From Desulfurococcales archaeon (GTDB lineage Archaea; Thermoproteota; Thermoprotei_A; Sulfolobales; Desulfurococcaceae): 7,157 nt of DNA. The notes under the pieces were generated by a model that saw only the letters and a program-made list of their open reading frames with translations, had not been told where the DNA came from and made no database searches. The DNA is taken from positions 1 to 7,157 of the forward strand of contig WAON01000138.1 in NCBI GenBank assembly GCA_015521265.1, read 5' to 3'. Positions 1 through 5,870 of this stretch are shown here, piece after piece (the stretch's first letter is position 1; every line of letters begins with the position of its first letter). A program made the position numbers and the translations under genes.

Positions 1-1
1 G

Positions 2-700
2 CCTAGTATAGATTATTTTATATGTCATAGCAGGACTGCTTGTATATCAAACATAATACCATGGGAAAAAACAATTATACTACCACAATTCATCTTTGAG
101 GATGAAATACCAACTCATCGAGAAACTAATAGGATAATTAACGATAATACTATTAGAATAATGACTTACACATCAACCTCTAAGTATTCACCAAGGCTCT
201 TATCCCAAGAGATTATCGAGAAAATACCATTCCTACTATCAAAGAAACTGAATAACTGCGTCAATGATAAAAAAATCTCGTTCACAATAGTATCACCCGG
301 AAAGCATGTAAGGGCTAAGATGGGTTGTGTAGAAATACATAGACTACCCTTAATGCCCCGCCTCCACTTTCAAAACCTCTTATCAAGACAGCATATTTAC
401 ATCGAGAGGAATCTTGATGAAGAACTGGGATTAACTTCTATAGAAGCTGGATTAAATAGTGTTGCGGTTGCAAAAATTACTCTTCCAGAATACCGGAAAT
501 ATACTGATTATCCTTCTAAAGCTGTTATTGAAGCTACAAGCCTTAAAGAATTAATAGATAGACTTGTCAAAATAATTGATAAACCCGGTAGAATCCACGA
601 GTATTTGACGAATTTCTATAAATTCCTAGTTAATAAGCGTGTGTGGGGGAGGGTTAAGAAGGATTTATACAGTAAAATATATGATTGCACGGTGAAGTGA
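2..700 (+). CDS. Probable GT-B family glycosyltransferase, C-terminal part (5' end outside window)
   Basis: The reading frame is open from the left edge of the window to the TGA at 698-700 (232 residues). The gene therefore starts upstream, and the ATG at 161 is internal (residue 54 of the visible part). Residues about 120-170 look like the nucleotide-sugar-binding half of a retaining GT-B glycosyltransferase: a strand-helix pattern, then DEELGLTSIEA, which carries the E-x7-E motif (glutamates encoded at 419-421 and 443-445) typical of GT4-like enzymes, then a hydrophobic strand and a basic C-terminal helix. Such enzymes transfer sugars from nucleotide donors to lipids, glycans or metabolites; donor and acceptor cannot be read here. 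The 3' end runs up to or slightly past the dph2 start, so the two are probably co-transcribed, although no functional link to diphthamide synthesis is evident. Coding status is quite sure; the family call rests mainly on one motif and the overall pattern. Confidence 0.62.
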   Translation, partial: PSIDYFICHSRTACISNIIPWEKTIILPQFIFEDEIPTHRETNRIINDNTIRIMTYTSTSKYSPRLLSQEIIEKIPFLLSKKLNNCVNDKKISFTIVSPGKHVRAKMGCVEIHRLPLMPRLHFQNLLSRQHIYIERNLDEELGLTSIEAGLNSVAVAKITLPEYRKYTDYPSKAVIEATSLKELIDRLVKIIDKPGRIHEYLTNFYKFLVNKRVWGRVKKDLYSKIYDCTVK

Positions 701-702
701 TC

Positions 703-1740
703 TTGACTAGCTACAAATGGCGTTGTAACAACTATATACTACCAGAGATTGGTGATCTTTTAAGGGAATATAATAGAATACTTATTACAGCTCCGGATGG
801 TTTAAAGAATATTTATAAATGCCTAATTGAAAAGTATGGAGGCCTCATTTCGGAGAAGGAAGTATATTTTTCGGCTCACGGTTCTTATGGTGCATGTGAT
901 CTTCCAGTATCTGAGATCAATAGTTTGAAGCCAGATCTAATCATACATATCGGGCATAACGAGTACCCGTTTAACTCTTACCTACCAGGTAATGTTAGAA
1001 TAATATACTTGCCGGCAAAACATGTGAGGAAGCCATCATTGCAAGAGCTTGAATTGATCTATGCGAGGCTTAGAGATGAAGGCTATAGAAGAGTAGGAAT
1101 TGTAGCTACTATACAGCATACATCGATAACAACTATAATTAGGGATTTCCTCGAGGAGAAGGGTATAAATGCATTCATCGGCAAGTCTGGAATACCAGTT
1201 ATGGAGGAGGGACAGATCCTTGGTTGTGAACTTTCGGCTATATATAGTGTTAAGGGGAAAGTTGATGTTTTCCTAGTTGTAGCGGGTGGTTTTTTCCACG
1301 CGCTAGGGGTCTATCTTGCTTCCCAGCGGCCAGTAATGATCTATGATCCCTACACCGGTGTTGTAAGGGATTATACTAGGAAAGCCTATAGTGTATTAGC
1401 TAAGAGGTATTATCTAGTAGAAAAGGTTAGAAACTCTCCATATCACAGTTTAGGATTGATAATTGGTTCAAGCCCGGGCCAGTATAGGCCTAAACTATTA
1501 AGACTACTATATGAGAAAAGCATTAGTAAGGGATACAAGCCATACCTAGTATCTTCAAGTATTCTAGACATGGATAGACTGATCGCAATCGATAATGGGT
1601 TAAACCTAGACTTCTACGTCGTGACAAGCTGTCCGAGACTACCCATTGACGACCTATCCGATTTCTATAAGCCCGTATTAACTCCAGGCGAGTTTAGAAT
1701 GGTACTAGAGGATCTTAAGGAATATGTTTTTCCATGGTAA
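703..1740 (+). CDS. dph2: Diphthamide biosynthesis enzyme Dph2 (3-amino-3-carboxypropyl transferase)
   Basis: Dph2 is the [4Fe-4S] enzyme that cleaves S-adenosylmethionine to a 3-amino-3-carboxypropyl radical and attaches it to the diphthamide histidine of archaeal elongation factor 2. All three family cysteines are present, counted from TTG 703: C65 in SYGACD, C175 in ILGCEL and C310 in TSCPRLPIDD. The N-terminal TAPDGLK motif is at about 29-35. The length (345 residues) fits an archaeal homodimeric Dph2. In-frame start candidates are TTG 685, GTG 697 and TTG 703. TTG 703 is preferred because GGTGA at 691-695 lies at a suitable distance and because the N-terminus then matches the usual family length. 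With TTG 703 the gene begins 2 bp after the upstream glycosyltransferase stop; with TTG 685 it would overlap by 16 bp. It converges on the protease gene with a gap of only 24 bp. Confidence 0.93.
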   Translation: MTSYKWRCNNYILPEIGDLLREYNRILITAPDGLKNIYKCLIEKYGGLISEKEVYFSAHGSYGACDLPVSEINSLKPDLIIHIGHNEYPFNSYLPGNVRIIYLPAKHVRKPSLQELELIYARLRDEGYRRVGIVATIQHTSITTIIRDFLEEKGINAFIGKSGIPVMEEGQILGCELSAIYSVKGKVDVFLVVAGGFFHALGVYLASQRPVMIYDPYTGVVRDYTRKAYSVLAKRYYLVEKVRNSPYHSLGLIIGSSPGQYRPKLLRLLYEKSISKGYKPYLVSSSILDMDRLIAIDNGLNLDFYVVTSCPRLPIDDLSDFYKPVLTPGEFRMVLEDLKEYVFPW

Positions 1741-1754
1741 TATAGGGTAGAATG

Positions 1755-1764
1755 GAAAAATAGT
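1755..1764 (-). terminator. Possible T-run terminator of the protease gene
   Basis: Read on the minus strand, a run of five T (1756-1760) lies a few bases after the TAA stop (1765-1767) of the protease gene. Crenarchaeal termination is often at T-rich tracts without a strong hairpin. The convergent gap is only 24 bp, so this tract would have to serve the minus strand; for dph2 the nearest T-run lies inside the end of its own coding region (around 1727-1731). Confidence 0.3.
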
Positions 1765-2628
1765 TTAGGTTCTACCGCCGCGGTGATGGTAATATGGAAC
1801 TTGTGGTCTTGGAACATATTCTACTCCAGGCCTCTGCTGTATTGCTTGTGGGAATAACTCCATTAATACGTATACTTCACTTGGTACATCGGTTGAAACA
1901 GGTAATCCCAGCTTCTCTGCATGTTCAACCGTGATCGGGTAGTCGTGCGTGTAGTATCCTTCCGTTAACTGCTTAGCTATTTCAACAGCTTTTTCACGCG
2001 GCATTTTATCGGATAGGAGTGTAACTATAGTGTCCTGCATCTCTTTTAACGCCTTCTCCGCAACGTCTGCAAGTATTAGTGTTTCATCGCTTGCCTTATC
2101 GCCTTTAAGCCTGGCGATCTTAACAAGGCTTGGAGCCGGATAGACCCCTTTAGGTGTTTGTAACTGCGGATCCAGGGGTCCGAGGACAGCATCTGGATCC
2201 ATTCTTATTTCATCAGCTGCAAGTGCTATGAGTGTTCCACCGCTCATAGCGTAGTGGGGTACGATAACTATTTTCCTTCCCTTATGCTTTTTCAAAGCCA
2301 TCGCGATCTGTGAAGCTGCTAGTACTAATCCTCCTGGAGTATGTAGTATCAAGGCTATCGGAGTTCCTGGTGGAGTATTGCGTATAGCTCTTATAACAGC
2401 CTCCGAATCCTCTATGTCGATATATCTATAAATCGGTAGTCCGAGAAACCCTATTCTTTCCTGTCTATGTATCATTGTTATAACTCTCCATCCATACTTT
2501 CTCTCGATATCCCTTATCACCCTTAACCTAGCGTTTCTAAGAGCTTTCATCTGCATCCAAGGATGTATTAGTAAGTATAGGAATAATAGCCAGAATAGGA
2601 AACTGATTAAGTCGCCGTAGCCATCCAT
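1765..2628 (-). CDS. Membrane-anchored ClpP/SppA-like serine protease (SDH/DUF114 family)
   Basis: This is a ClpP-fold protein of the serine dehydrogenase proteinase (SDH_sah, formerly DUF114) type found in many archaea. Counted from ATG 2628 (287 residues), a single hydrophobic segment at about 7-24 anchors the N-terminus, followed by a basic stretch (about 26-45). The ClpP core then shows ILHTPGG (94-100, oxyanion loop), AMSGGT (127-132, predicted nucleophile S129), AADEIRMDP (137-145) and VLGPLDPQ (148-155). The C-terminus is rich in proline, tyrosine, histidine and arginine. Its substrates are unknown; such proteins are thought to act in membrane protein quality control. An in-frame ATG at 2664 would add 12 residues. 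I prefer 2628 because GTGGTG lies just upstream and because this leaves room for a divergent promoter. The gene is antisense to its neighbours and probably a separate transcription unit. Confidence 0.85.
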   Translation of the reverse strand: MDGYGDLISFLFWLLFLYLLIHPWMQMKALRNARLRVIRDIERKYGWRVITMIHRQERIGFLGLPIYRYIDIEDSEAVIRAIRNTPPGTPIALILHTPGGLVLAASQIAMALKKHKGRKIVIVPHYAMSGGTLIALAADEIRMDPDAVLGPLDPQLQTPKGVYPAPSLVKIARLKGDKASDETLILADVAEKALKEMQDTIVTLLSDKMPREKAVEIAKQLTEGYYTHDYPITVEHAEKLGLPVSTDVPSEVYVLMELFPQAIQQRPGVEYVPRPQVPYYHHRGGRT

Positions 2629-2643
2629 AACCTGCACCACGAA

Positions 2644-2662
2644 CACTATATGCTGGGTATAC
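2644..2662. promoter_or_regulatory. Candidate compact divergent promoter
   Basis: Only 46 bp separate the preferred starts at 2628 (minus) and 2675 (plus). CTATATG (2645-2651) is centred about 26 bp before GTG 2675, the position expected for a TATA box of a leaderless or nearly leaderless plus-strand transcript. GTATAC (2657-2662) is centred about 27 bp before a start site just ahead of ATG 2628 on the minus strand. Both are short AT-rich matches found by eye, so this is a positional argument only. Confidence 0.35.
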
Positions 2663-2674
2663 ATGGTGTTTTTA

Positions 2675-3310
2675 GTGTTGAAGATTGATAAAAAAGCCTT
2701 CGAGTTAATGCTGGAGAAAACACCTAGTATCCGAAACCCTAAGAGAAGACTTGAACAATACGAGACTCCTCCAAGTATTGCGGCTCATATATTGTGGAAT
2801 GCATTTATGAGGGGGGATATAGAGGGTAGGGATGTAGTGGATCTAGGGTGTGGAAGCCTACGCTTATCAATTGGGGCTCATATGCTCGGTGCAAAAAGAA
2901 TTATTGCCGTTGATATTGATGATGAAATACTAGTTCAAGACGAGGAATTCTTAGAGGAAAACAAGTATGAACGCATAGTTCTAATAGAATCTGATATTAA
3001 AGACTTAGTCATGGGTAAAACCAATACCGTAGTAATGAATCCGCCCTTCGGAGTTGTAAGGGGTAGTCGAGGCATTGATCTAGTATTCCTCCGTAAAGCG
3101 CTTGAAATAGCTGATAACATATATACGATCCATAAATACAGTAAGGGACTCGATAGACTTGTCGAGGAAATAGTGGAGGGTTTTGGTGCTACTATAGTAT
3201 GGCGTGAAGTAATAGATTTTCCTATTCCCATGATGTATGTTACTCATAGGAGGAAGATATATAGAATCAAAACAGTATTCTACATCATCAAGCGGAGAAT
3301 TAAGGGTTGA
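2675..3310 (+). CDS. METTL5-like N6-adenine rRNA methyltransferase
   Basis: This is a Rossmann-fold S-adenosylmethionine methyltransferase very close in layout to eukaryotic METTL5, which makes an N6-methyladenosine near the decoding site of small-subunit rRNA; the archaeal protein probably does the same on 16S rRNA. Counted from GTG 2675 (211 residues): an N-terminal LEQYETPPSIAA segment matches the METTL5 LEQYPTRPHIAA segment, the SAM-binding motif VVDLGCG is at about 54-60, the acidic motif VDID at 79-82, and the catalytic MNPPFG at 121-126, followed by a GIDLVFL..ALE segment and an IHK triplet, both shared with METTL5. NPPF is the signature of amino-group (adenine N6) methylases. Starts possible in frame are ATG 2663, GTG 2675 and TTG 2678. 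GGTG at 2665-2668, the TATA-like element upstream and the METTL5 N-terminus favour 2675 or 2678. It is the first gene of an operon with csl4, whose start lies 8 bp after this stop. Confidence 0.88.
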   Translation: MLKIDKKAFELMLEKTPSIRNPKRRLEQYETPPSIAAHILWNAFMRGDIEGRDVVDLGCGSLRLSIGAHMLGAKRIIAVDIDDEILVQDEEFLEENKYERIVLIESDIKDLVMGKTNTVVMNPPFGVVRGSRGIDLVFLRKALEIADNIYTIHKYSKGLDRLVEEIVEGFGATIVWREVIDFPIPMMYVTHRRKIYRIKTVFYIIKRRIKG

Positions 3311-3315
3311 GTGAT
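3311..3315 (+). promoter_or_regulatory. Ribosome-binding site deciding the csl4 start
   Basis: GTGAT, part of the GGTGATC complement of the 16S rRNA 3' end, lies three bases before ATG 3319. The same arrangement is seen before the next gene. It supports ATG 3319 over the upstream TTG at 3307, which would overlap the methyltransferase stop in a TTGA configuration. Confidence 0.5.
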
Positions 3316-3318
3316 AGC

Positions 3319-3879
3319 ATGGCTTCAACTAAAAAACTAGTGTTTCCCGGCGACGAGTTAGGCGTTGAGGAGGAATACTTCACCGGGCCTGGAACATATA
3401 TTGATAAAAAAGGCAAAATACGATCACAACTACTTGGAAAAGTATTAATCGATATTGTTAATCGTAGAATTATCGTTAAACACATTAAAGGAAAACCCAG
3501 GATACCGAAGCAGGGGGATATAGTGATCGGTATTGTAGAGTCGGTATCAAATGATCTAGCATTCATAGATATAACCTCGATAGAAAACACTAATGTTAAA
3601 TCAACGGACTTTACTGGAATAATACACGTCTCCCAAGCTAGTAAAGAGTATCTTGAAACAATGTATGATGCATTGCGAGTAGGCGATGTTGTAAGGGCAA
3701 GGGTTTTAAATAATTCAAACCCATACCAACTCACAATAAAAGACCCCAACCTCGGAGTAATAGCAGCATTCTGCACCAAATGTGGTTCTTTCCTTAAAAA
3801 GCAGGATGATAGACTAGTATGCCCGGTATGTGGTAATGTAGAAAAGAGGAAGATCAGCATCTTATACATGTTCCGGTGA
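3319..3879 (+). CDS. csl4: Exosome complex RNA-binding cap subunit Csl4
   Basis: Csl4 is one of the RNA-binding cap proteins of the archaeal exosome, which sits on the Rrp41-Rrp42 ring and helps recruit RNA and DnaG for 3'-5' decay and tailing. Counted from ATG 3319 (186 residues), the N-terminal domain carries the family signature VFPGDELGVEEEYFTGPGTY (8-27). An S1-type beta-barrel follows at about 62-142 (GDIVIGIVESVSNDLAFIDI, then GIIHVSQ and VGDVVRARVL). The C-terminal zinc ribbon has C152-x2-C155 and C168-x2-C171. All three domains are complete and the length is normal. A start at TTG 3307 would add four residues. The gene lies between the rRNA methyltransferase and the DUF2067-like gene with almost no spacing, so the three are one operon that joins rRNA modification and RNA turnover. 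Confidence 0.93.
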   Translation: MASTKKLVFPGDELGVEEEYFTGPGTYIDKKGKIRSQLLGKVLIDIVNRRIIVKHIKGKPRIPKQGDIVIGIVESVSNDLAFIDITSIENTNVKSTDFTGIIHVSQASKEYLETMYDALRVGDVVRARVLNNSNPYQLTIKDPNLGVIAAFCTKCGSFLKKQDDRLVCPVCGNVEKRKISILYMFR

Positions 3880-3881
3880 TC
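3875..3881 (+). promoter_or_regulatory. Strong GGTGATC ribosome-binding site overlapping the csl4 stop
   Basis: GGTGATC lies two bases before ATG 3884 and contains the TGA stop codon of csl4 (3877-3879). It is the clearest anti-16S match in the window. Its overlap with the stop suggests that termination on csl4 and initiation on the next gene are coupled. Confidence 0.65.
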
Positions 3882-3883
3882 AA

Positions 3884-4489
3884 ATGCCCCTCGTAAAGAG
3901 AACTTTTCATATACCATGTAAAGGAGATGAATGCTTAGAACTTGCTACAATAATCTCAGAGAAAGTACCCGCTGTCGAATCAATTGATATCGATATTACA
4001 AATAGTGGATTAATAATAACGATGTACGGTTATAAAACCGATATTAAGAGGGCTTGGGAACATGTAAAAATGATTGCTAAAAACTATAAAGCAACTACTA
4101 GTTTTGGAAGAGGTACTAAGAAGTATAGCTTACAGCTCCTCGTTGAAACAACGCGTAAAACCTTCCCACCACAACTCTTAGTAGAAATGCTTAACCATAT
4201 GGGGTATAAGGCATTATACGATAATGAAGAGCTTTTTACAGATGCTAGCTTAGATCTTATCGTAGAAGTAATAAATAAGATCATCGTGATCGCAGAGAAT
4301 ATCAGATATAAATTGAAGGGGAAGACTACAAAATATTATGTAATTGCTGCTTCAATACTAACTGGTAGAAACGTCGAAGAAATAATTCATGAATCTATGG
4401 AAAAAAGCCTTATGGCTAGAATTAACGATGAATTGATTATTACAAAAGAGTGGAGGAAGGCTCTGAAAGAAATACTTGAAACCACATAG
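3884..4489 (+). CDS. Conserved archaeal protein, probably DUF2067 family
   Basis: This 201-residue protein has no function I can state. It resembles the DUF2067 family of archaea, which I recall being found near csl4 and rpoL, but I cannot confirm this by search. No signal peptide, membrane segment, metal-binding motif or recognised catalytic motif is visible. The N-terminal 70 residues (MPLVKRTFHI, then an alternating strand at about 33-49 and a helix around 55-68) suggest a small alpha/beta domain; residues 85-201 look mainly helical and basic, ending in two charged helices. A strong ribosome-binding site precedes ATG 3884, 4 bp after the csl4 stop, so it is translated with Csl4. A role in RNA metabolism is suggested by the neighbours alone. 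Confidence 0.75.
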   Translation: MPLVKRTFHIPCKGDECLELATIISEKVPAVESIDIDITNSGLIITMYGYKTDIKRAWEHVKMIAKNYKATTSFGRGTKKYSLQLLVETTRKTFPPQLLVEMLNHMGYKALYDNEELFTDASLDLIVEVINKIIVIAENIRYKLKGKTTKYYVIAASILTGRNVEEIIHESMEKSLMARINDELIITKEWRKALKEILETT

Positions 4490-4513
4490 CTCGCCTGAAC
4501 AAGTCCTAACAAG

Positions 4514-4525
4514 ATATTAATATAG
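4514..4525 (+). promoter_or_regulatory. Possible rpoL promoter TATA region
   Basis: The 98-bp gap between the DUF2067-like gene and rpoL is the first real gap in the operon. ATATTAATATAG at 4514-4525 is TATA-like and would place a start site near 4545, giving a leader of about 40 bases containing the GGGAGAGGG ribosome-binding site (4571-4579). Other AT-rich stretches nearby could serve equally well. Confidence 0.3.
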
Positions 4526-4587
4526 CTCTAAATTATTACTATTAACAGCTTGCATTTCGTTAATGATGTTGGGAGAGGGTTTGCAGT

Positions 4588-4863
4588 ATGGAGATAAAGG
4601 TTTTGAGACAAACCAGGGATGAACTAGTCTTAGAAATAATGGGTGAAGACGATACCCTAGGCAATTTGATATCAAAAGAAGCTATGAAGCATCCAAAAGT
4701 ACTATACTCAACCTATAGGATTCCTCATCCACTGCAGAACAAGTTAGAGCTTACTATTAAGTTAAAGGAAGGAGCTGATCCGGGAGAGGTACTCGTAGAG
4801 ATTGTAGAGAATATTCGTAAAATACTTAATGAGTTTAGAAGAGAGGTATCGAAGAAGTTATGA
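4588..4863 (+). CDS. rpoL: DNA-directed RNA polymerase subunit L
   Basis: RpoL is the archaeal counterpart of Rpb11/AC19; it pairs with RpoD (Rpb3/AC40) to form the assembly platform of RNA polymerase, as the alpha dimer does in bacteria. The protein is 91 residues, the usual length. The family core is complete: GEDDTLGNLI (19-28), then YRIPHPLQNKLELTIK (43-58), the subunit dimerisation strand-loop signature, and an amphipathic C-terminal helix (about 65-90). The ATG at 4588 follows a purine-rich ribosome-binding site (GGGAGAGGG at 4571-4579) at normal spacing, and no upstream alternative is needed. The stop TGA (4861-4863) overlaps an ATG at 4860 in an ATGA arrangement, so the next small gene is translationally coupled to rpoL. 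Confidence 0.95.
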   Translation: MEIKVLRQTRDELVLEIMGEDDTLGNLISKEAMKHPKVLYSTYRIPHPLQNKLELTIKLKEGADPGEVLVEIVENIRKILNEFRREVSKKL

Positions 4864-5218
4864 AGCGGGAAGCGAGGATCTTGCTTGTTAAAAGGGTAGG
4901 GGATTTTATAGCTTTAGCTGTTTATCGCCGAAATTTTTAGAGGAATTTCTGGTTGAGAGGCTTCCCATAGGCTTAAATCCAGTTTTCATAATACATAAAA
5001 TGAAGACACGAGACGAAATAACATACTATATAAACTGCGGTAAAGACTATGAAGAACCAATTCACTTATACAAATACTTTGAAGGTTCTCAGAGGCTACT
5101 ATTGAAACAAAAGTATTGTAAAAACTTAAATATATTATTCAAAACACATAAACTTTTAAAATTAAAAAATGTAGCAGATAAGACTACGCTAAGAATATTA
5201 AGCGAAGAAACATATTGA
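4860..5218 (+). CDS. Unrecognised small gene in two frames, candidate -1 frameshift product (119 residues)
   Basis: I do not recognise this protein. ATG 4860 overlaps the rpoL stop (ATGA) and opens a 26-codon frame (MKREARILLV...YRRNF) that ends at TAG 4938-4940. The -1 frame is open from 4892 to the TGA at 5216-5218 and contains LEEFLVERLPIG, VFIIHKMKTRDEITYYI and a lysine- and leucine-rich C-terminus. The -1 frame has no ATG, GTG or TTG between 4892 and 5000, so its upstream part can only be translated by frameshifting. The junction is A AAT TTT (4931-4937), a perfect X XXY YYZ slippery heptamer, directly followed by the stop codon. A slip would give 26 + 93 residues. Alternatives are a decayed gene, a sequencing error in the T5 run, or an independent 72-residue gene from ATG 5000. 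That ATG has no ribosome-binding site, but CTTAAAT (4972-4978) is about 26 bp upstream, as for a leaderless transcript. The part after 5040 is more AT-rich than its neighbours. Confidence 0.5.
4931..4940 (+). promoter_or_regulatory. Candidate -1 frameshift slippery site with adjacent stop
   Basis: In the frame of ATG 4860 the codons read CGA AAT TTT TAG, that is, heptamer A AAT TTT followed at once by a stop. After simultaneous slippage the tRNAs would pair with AAA and TTT and reading would continue TTA GAG GAA. The stop codon itself could provide the pause. I see no convincing stimulatory hairpin or pseudoknot downstream; CTGG (4949-4952) with CCAG (4979-4982) gives only a four-pair stem. 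Slippage of RNA polymerase on the T5 tract is another possible mechanism. Confidence 0.4.
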
Positions 5219-5253
5219 ATACGAAAACGACAAGTAGAGGGGATTGATTAGCT

Positions 5254-5601
5254 TTGCCTAGGTTTTGTCCACGGTGTGGAGCGATTTTAAAACCGCAGAA
5301 AATTAATGGTGAAATATACCTAGTATGCCCTCGATGCGGCTATAAGGTTAAAGCTACTGAGAAAGACTTACAGAGCTATAGGGTTAAGACCAGGATTAAG
5401 CATACCGAGAAGGATAGGTTGATCGTTGTAAGGGATGAGGATAGGGTTAGAGGACTACCTATAACGAGAGATGTAACATGTCCAAGATGCGGATACCATG
5501 AAGCCTATTACTGGATGGTTCAAACACGAGCTGCTGATGAACCGCCGACAAGGTTCTATAAGTGTCGTAGATGCGGATATGTCTGGAGGGAGTATGAGTG
5601 A
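5254..5601 (+). CDS. tfs: Transcription factor S (TFIIS-like transcript cleavage factor)
   Basis: TFS enters the RNA polymerase secondary channel and stimulates cleavage of backtracked RNA, aiding proofreading and elongation. The protein (115 residues, normal length) has an N-terminal zinc ribbon (C5-x2-C8 and C25-x2-C28, RPB9/TFIIS-N like), a basic charged linker (about 32-68), and a C-terminal TFIIS zinc ribbon (C76-x2-C79 and C104-x2-C107). The catalytic acidic pair D95-E96 is intact in the loop QTRAADEPPTRFYKC, so this should be a cleavage-competent factor, not an inhibitory paralogue of the TFS4 kind. The start is TTG 5254, which gives the usual MPRFCPRCG N-terminus; GAGGGG at 5237-5242 lies somewhat far upstream. 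It follows the rpoL gene and the small gene in the same direction, and its stop overlaps the next GTG by 4 bp. Confidence 0.94.
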   Translation: MPRFCPRCGAILKPQKINGEIYLVCPRCGYKVKATEKDLQSYRVKTRIKHTEKDRLIVVRDEDRVRGLPITRDVTCPRCGYHEAYYWMVQTRAADEPPTRFYKCRRCGYVWREYE

Positions 5602-5780
5602 GGAGGGATAATAGTATTAAGTGTTATGATAAAGACTTCCTAAGACGCTTCCTAGAACAGCTGGATGATCTCTTAACCGAAGCCTACTACTCTACACCAC
5701 CCCATATTTCCTCAAAAACACTGATTAAGAGAGCAGTTGAACTAGTACGTTCTCTAAGCTTAGAACTCGAGTCGTCTTAA
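5598..5780 (+). CDS. Small helical protein of unknown function, coupled to tfs
   Basis: A 60-residue frame starts at GTG 5598, overlapping the tfs stop in a GTGA arrangement, and ends 90 bp before pcn. I do not recognise a family. The sequence looks like two amphipathic helices, about 13-30 (FLRRFLEQLDDLLTEAYY) and about 39-57 (SKTLIKRAVELVRSLSLEL), joined by a STPPHIS turn, with no cysteine pair, signal peptide or membrane segment. The clean heptad-like hydrophobic pattern and the tight coupling favour a real gene. GAGGAGGG (5600-5607) overlaps or follows the GTG, so initiation may be by coupling to tfs termination, or from a rare codon such as ATT 5616. A partner of TFS, RNA polymerase or the clamp is possible but only from position. 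Confidence 0.6.
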   Translation: MRRDNSIKCYDKDFLRRFLEQLDDLLTEAYYSTPPHISSKTLIKRAVELVRSLSLELESS

Positions 5781-5812
5781 CATATTTATTGAAAACGTAA
5801 AATACTGCTACC

Positions 5813-5821
5813 CTATAAATA
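5813..5821 (+). promoter_or_regulatory. Probable pcn promoter TATA box
   Basis: CTATAAATA in the 90-bp gap before the clamp gene is a good archaeal TATA box. A start site about 26 bp downstream (near 5843) would give a leader of roughly 28 bases that carries the ribosome-binding site GGGGGT (5858-5863), seven bases before TTG 5871. This would separate pcn-priS from the rpoL-tfs unit. Confidence 0.5.
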
Positions 5822-5870
5822 ATATTTAGGCGTGGTTTTAGTTGTTAAGCGGTTATAGGGGGTTTGAATA

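Noticed and set aside
1467..1478. GGTTCAAGCC resembling a tRNA T-loop
   Set aside because: It lies in the middle of dph2 codons (IIGSSPG) and no acceptor, D or anticodon stem surrounds it. No tRNA, rRNA, CRISPR array or insertion sequence was seen anywhere in the window.
2168..2200. Perfect 8-bp inverted repeat GGATCCAG / CTGGATCC with a 17-base loop
   Set aside because: Both arms encode Asp-Pro motifs (RMDPDA and PLDPQ) of the protease family; the symmetry follows from the codons GAT CC used twice.
2935..3328. Two overlapping minus-strand frames (2935-3231 and 3080-3328)
   Set aside because: Both lie opposite the conserved methyltransferase and show no domain or ribosome-binding site.
3300..3917. 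205-codon open frame on the minus strand
   Set aside because: It is wholly antisense to csl4, whose three domains are complete; the translation is serine- and leucine-rich with no recognisable domain, as expected for a shadow frame.
4084..4284. 66-codon minus-strand frame
   Set aside because: Antisense to the DUF2067-like gene, no supporting signal.
4867..4966. Complementary 7-mers GGGAAGC (4867-4873) and GCTTCCC (4960-4966) flanking the slippery site
   Set aside because: The loop is over 80 bases and one such match is expected by chance in a stretch of this size; not counted as a frameshift stimulator.
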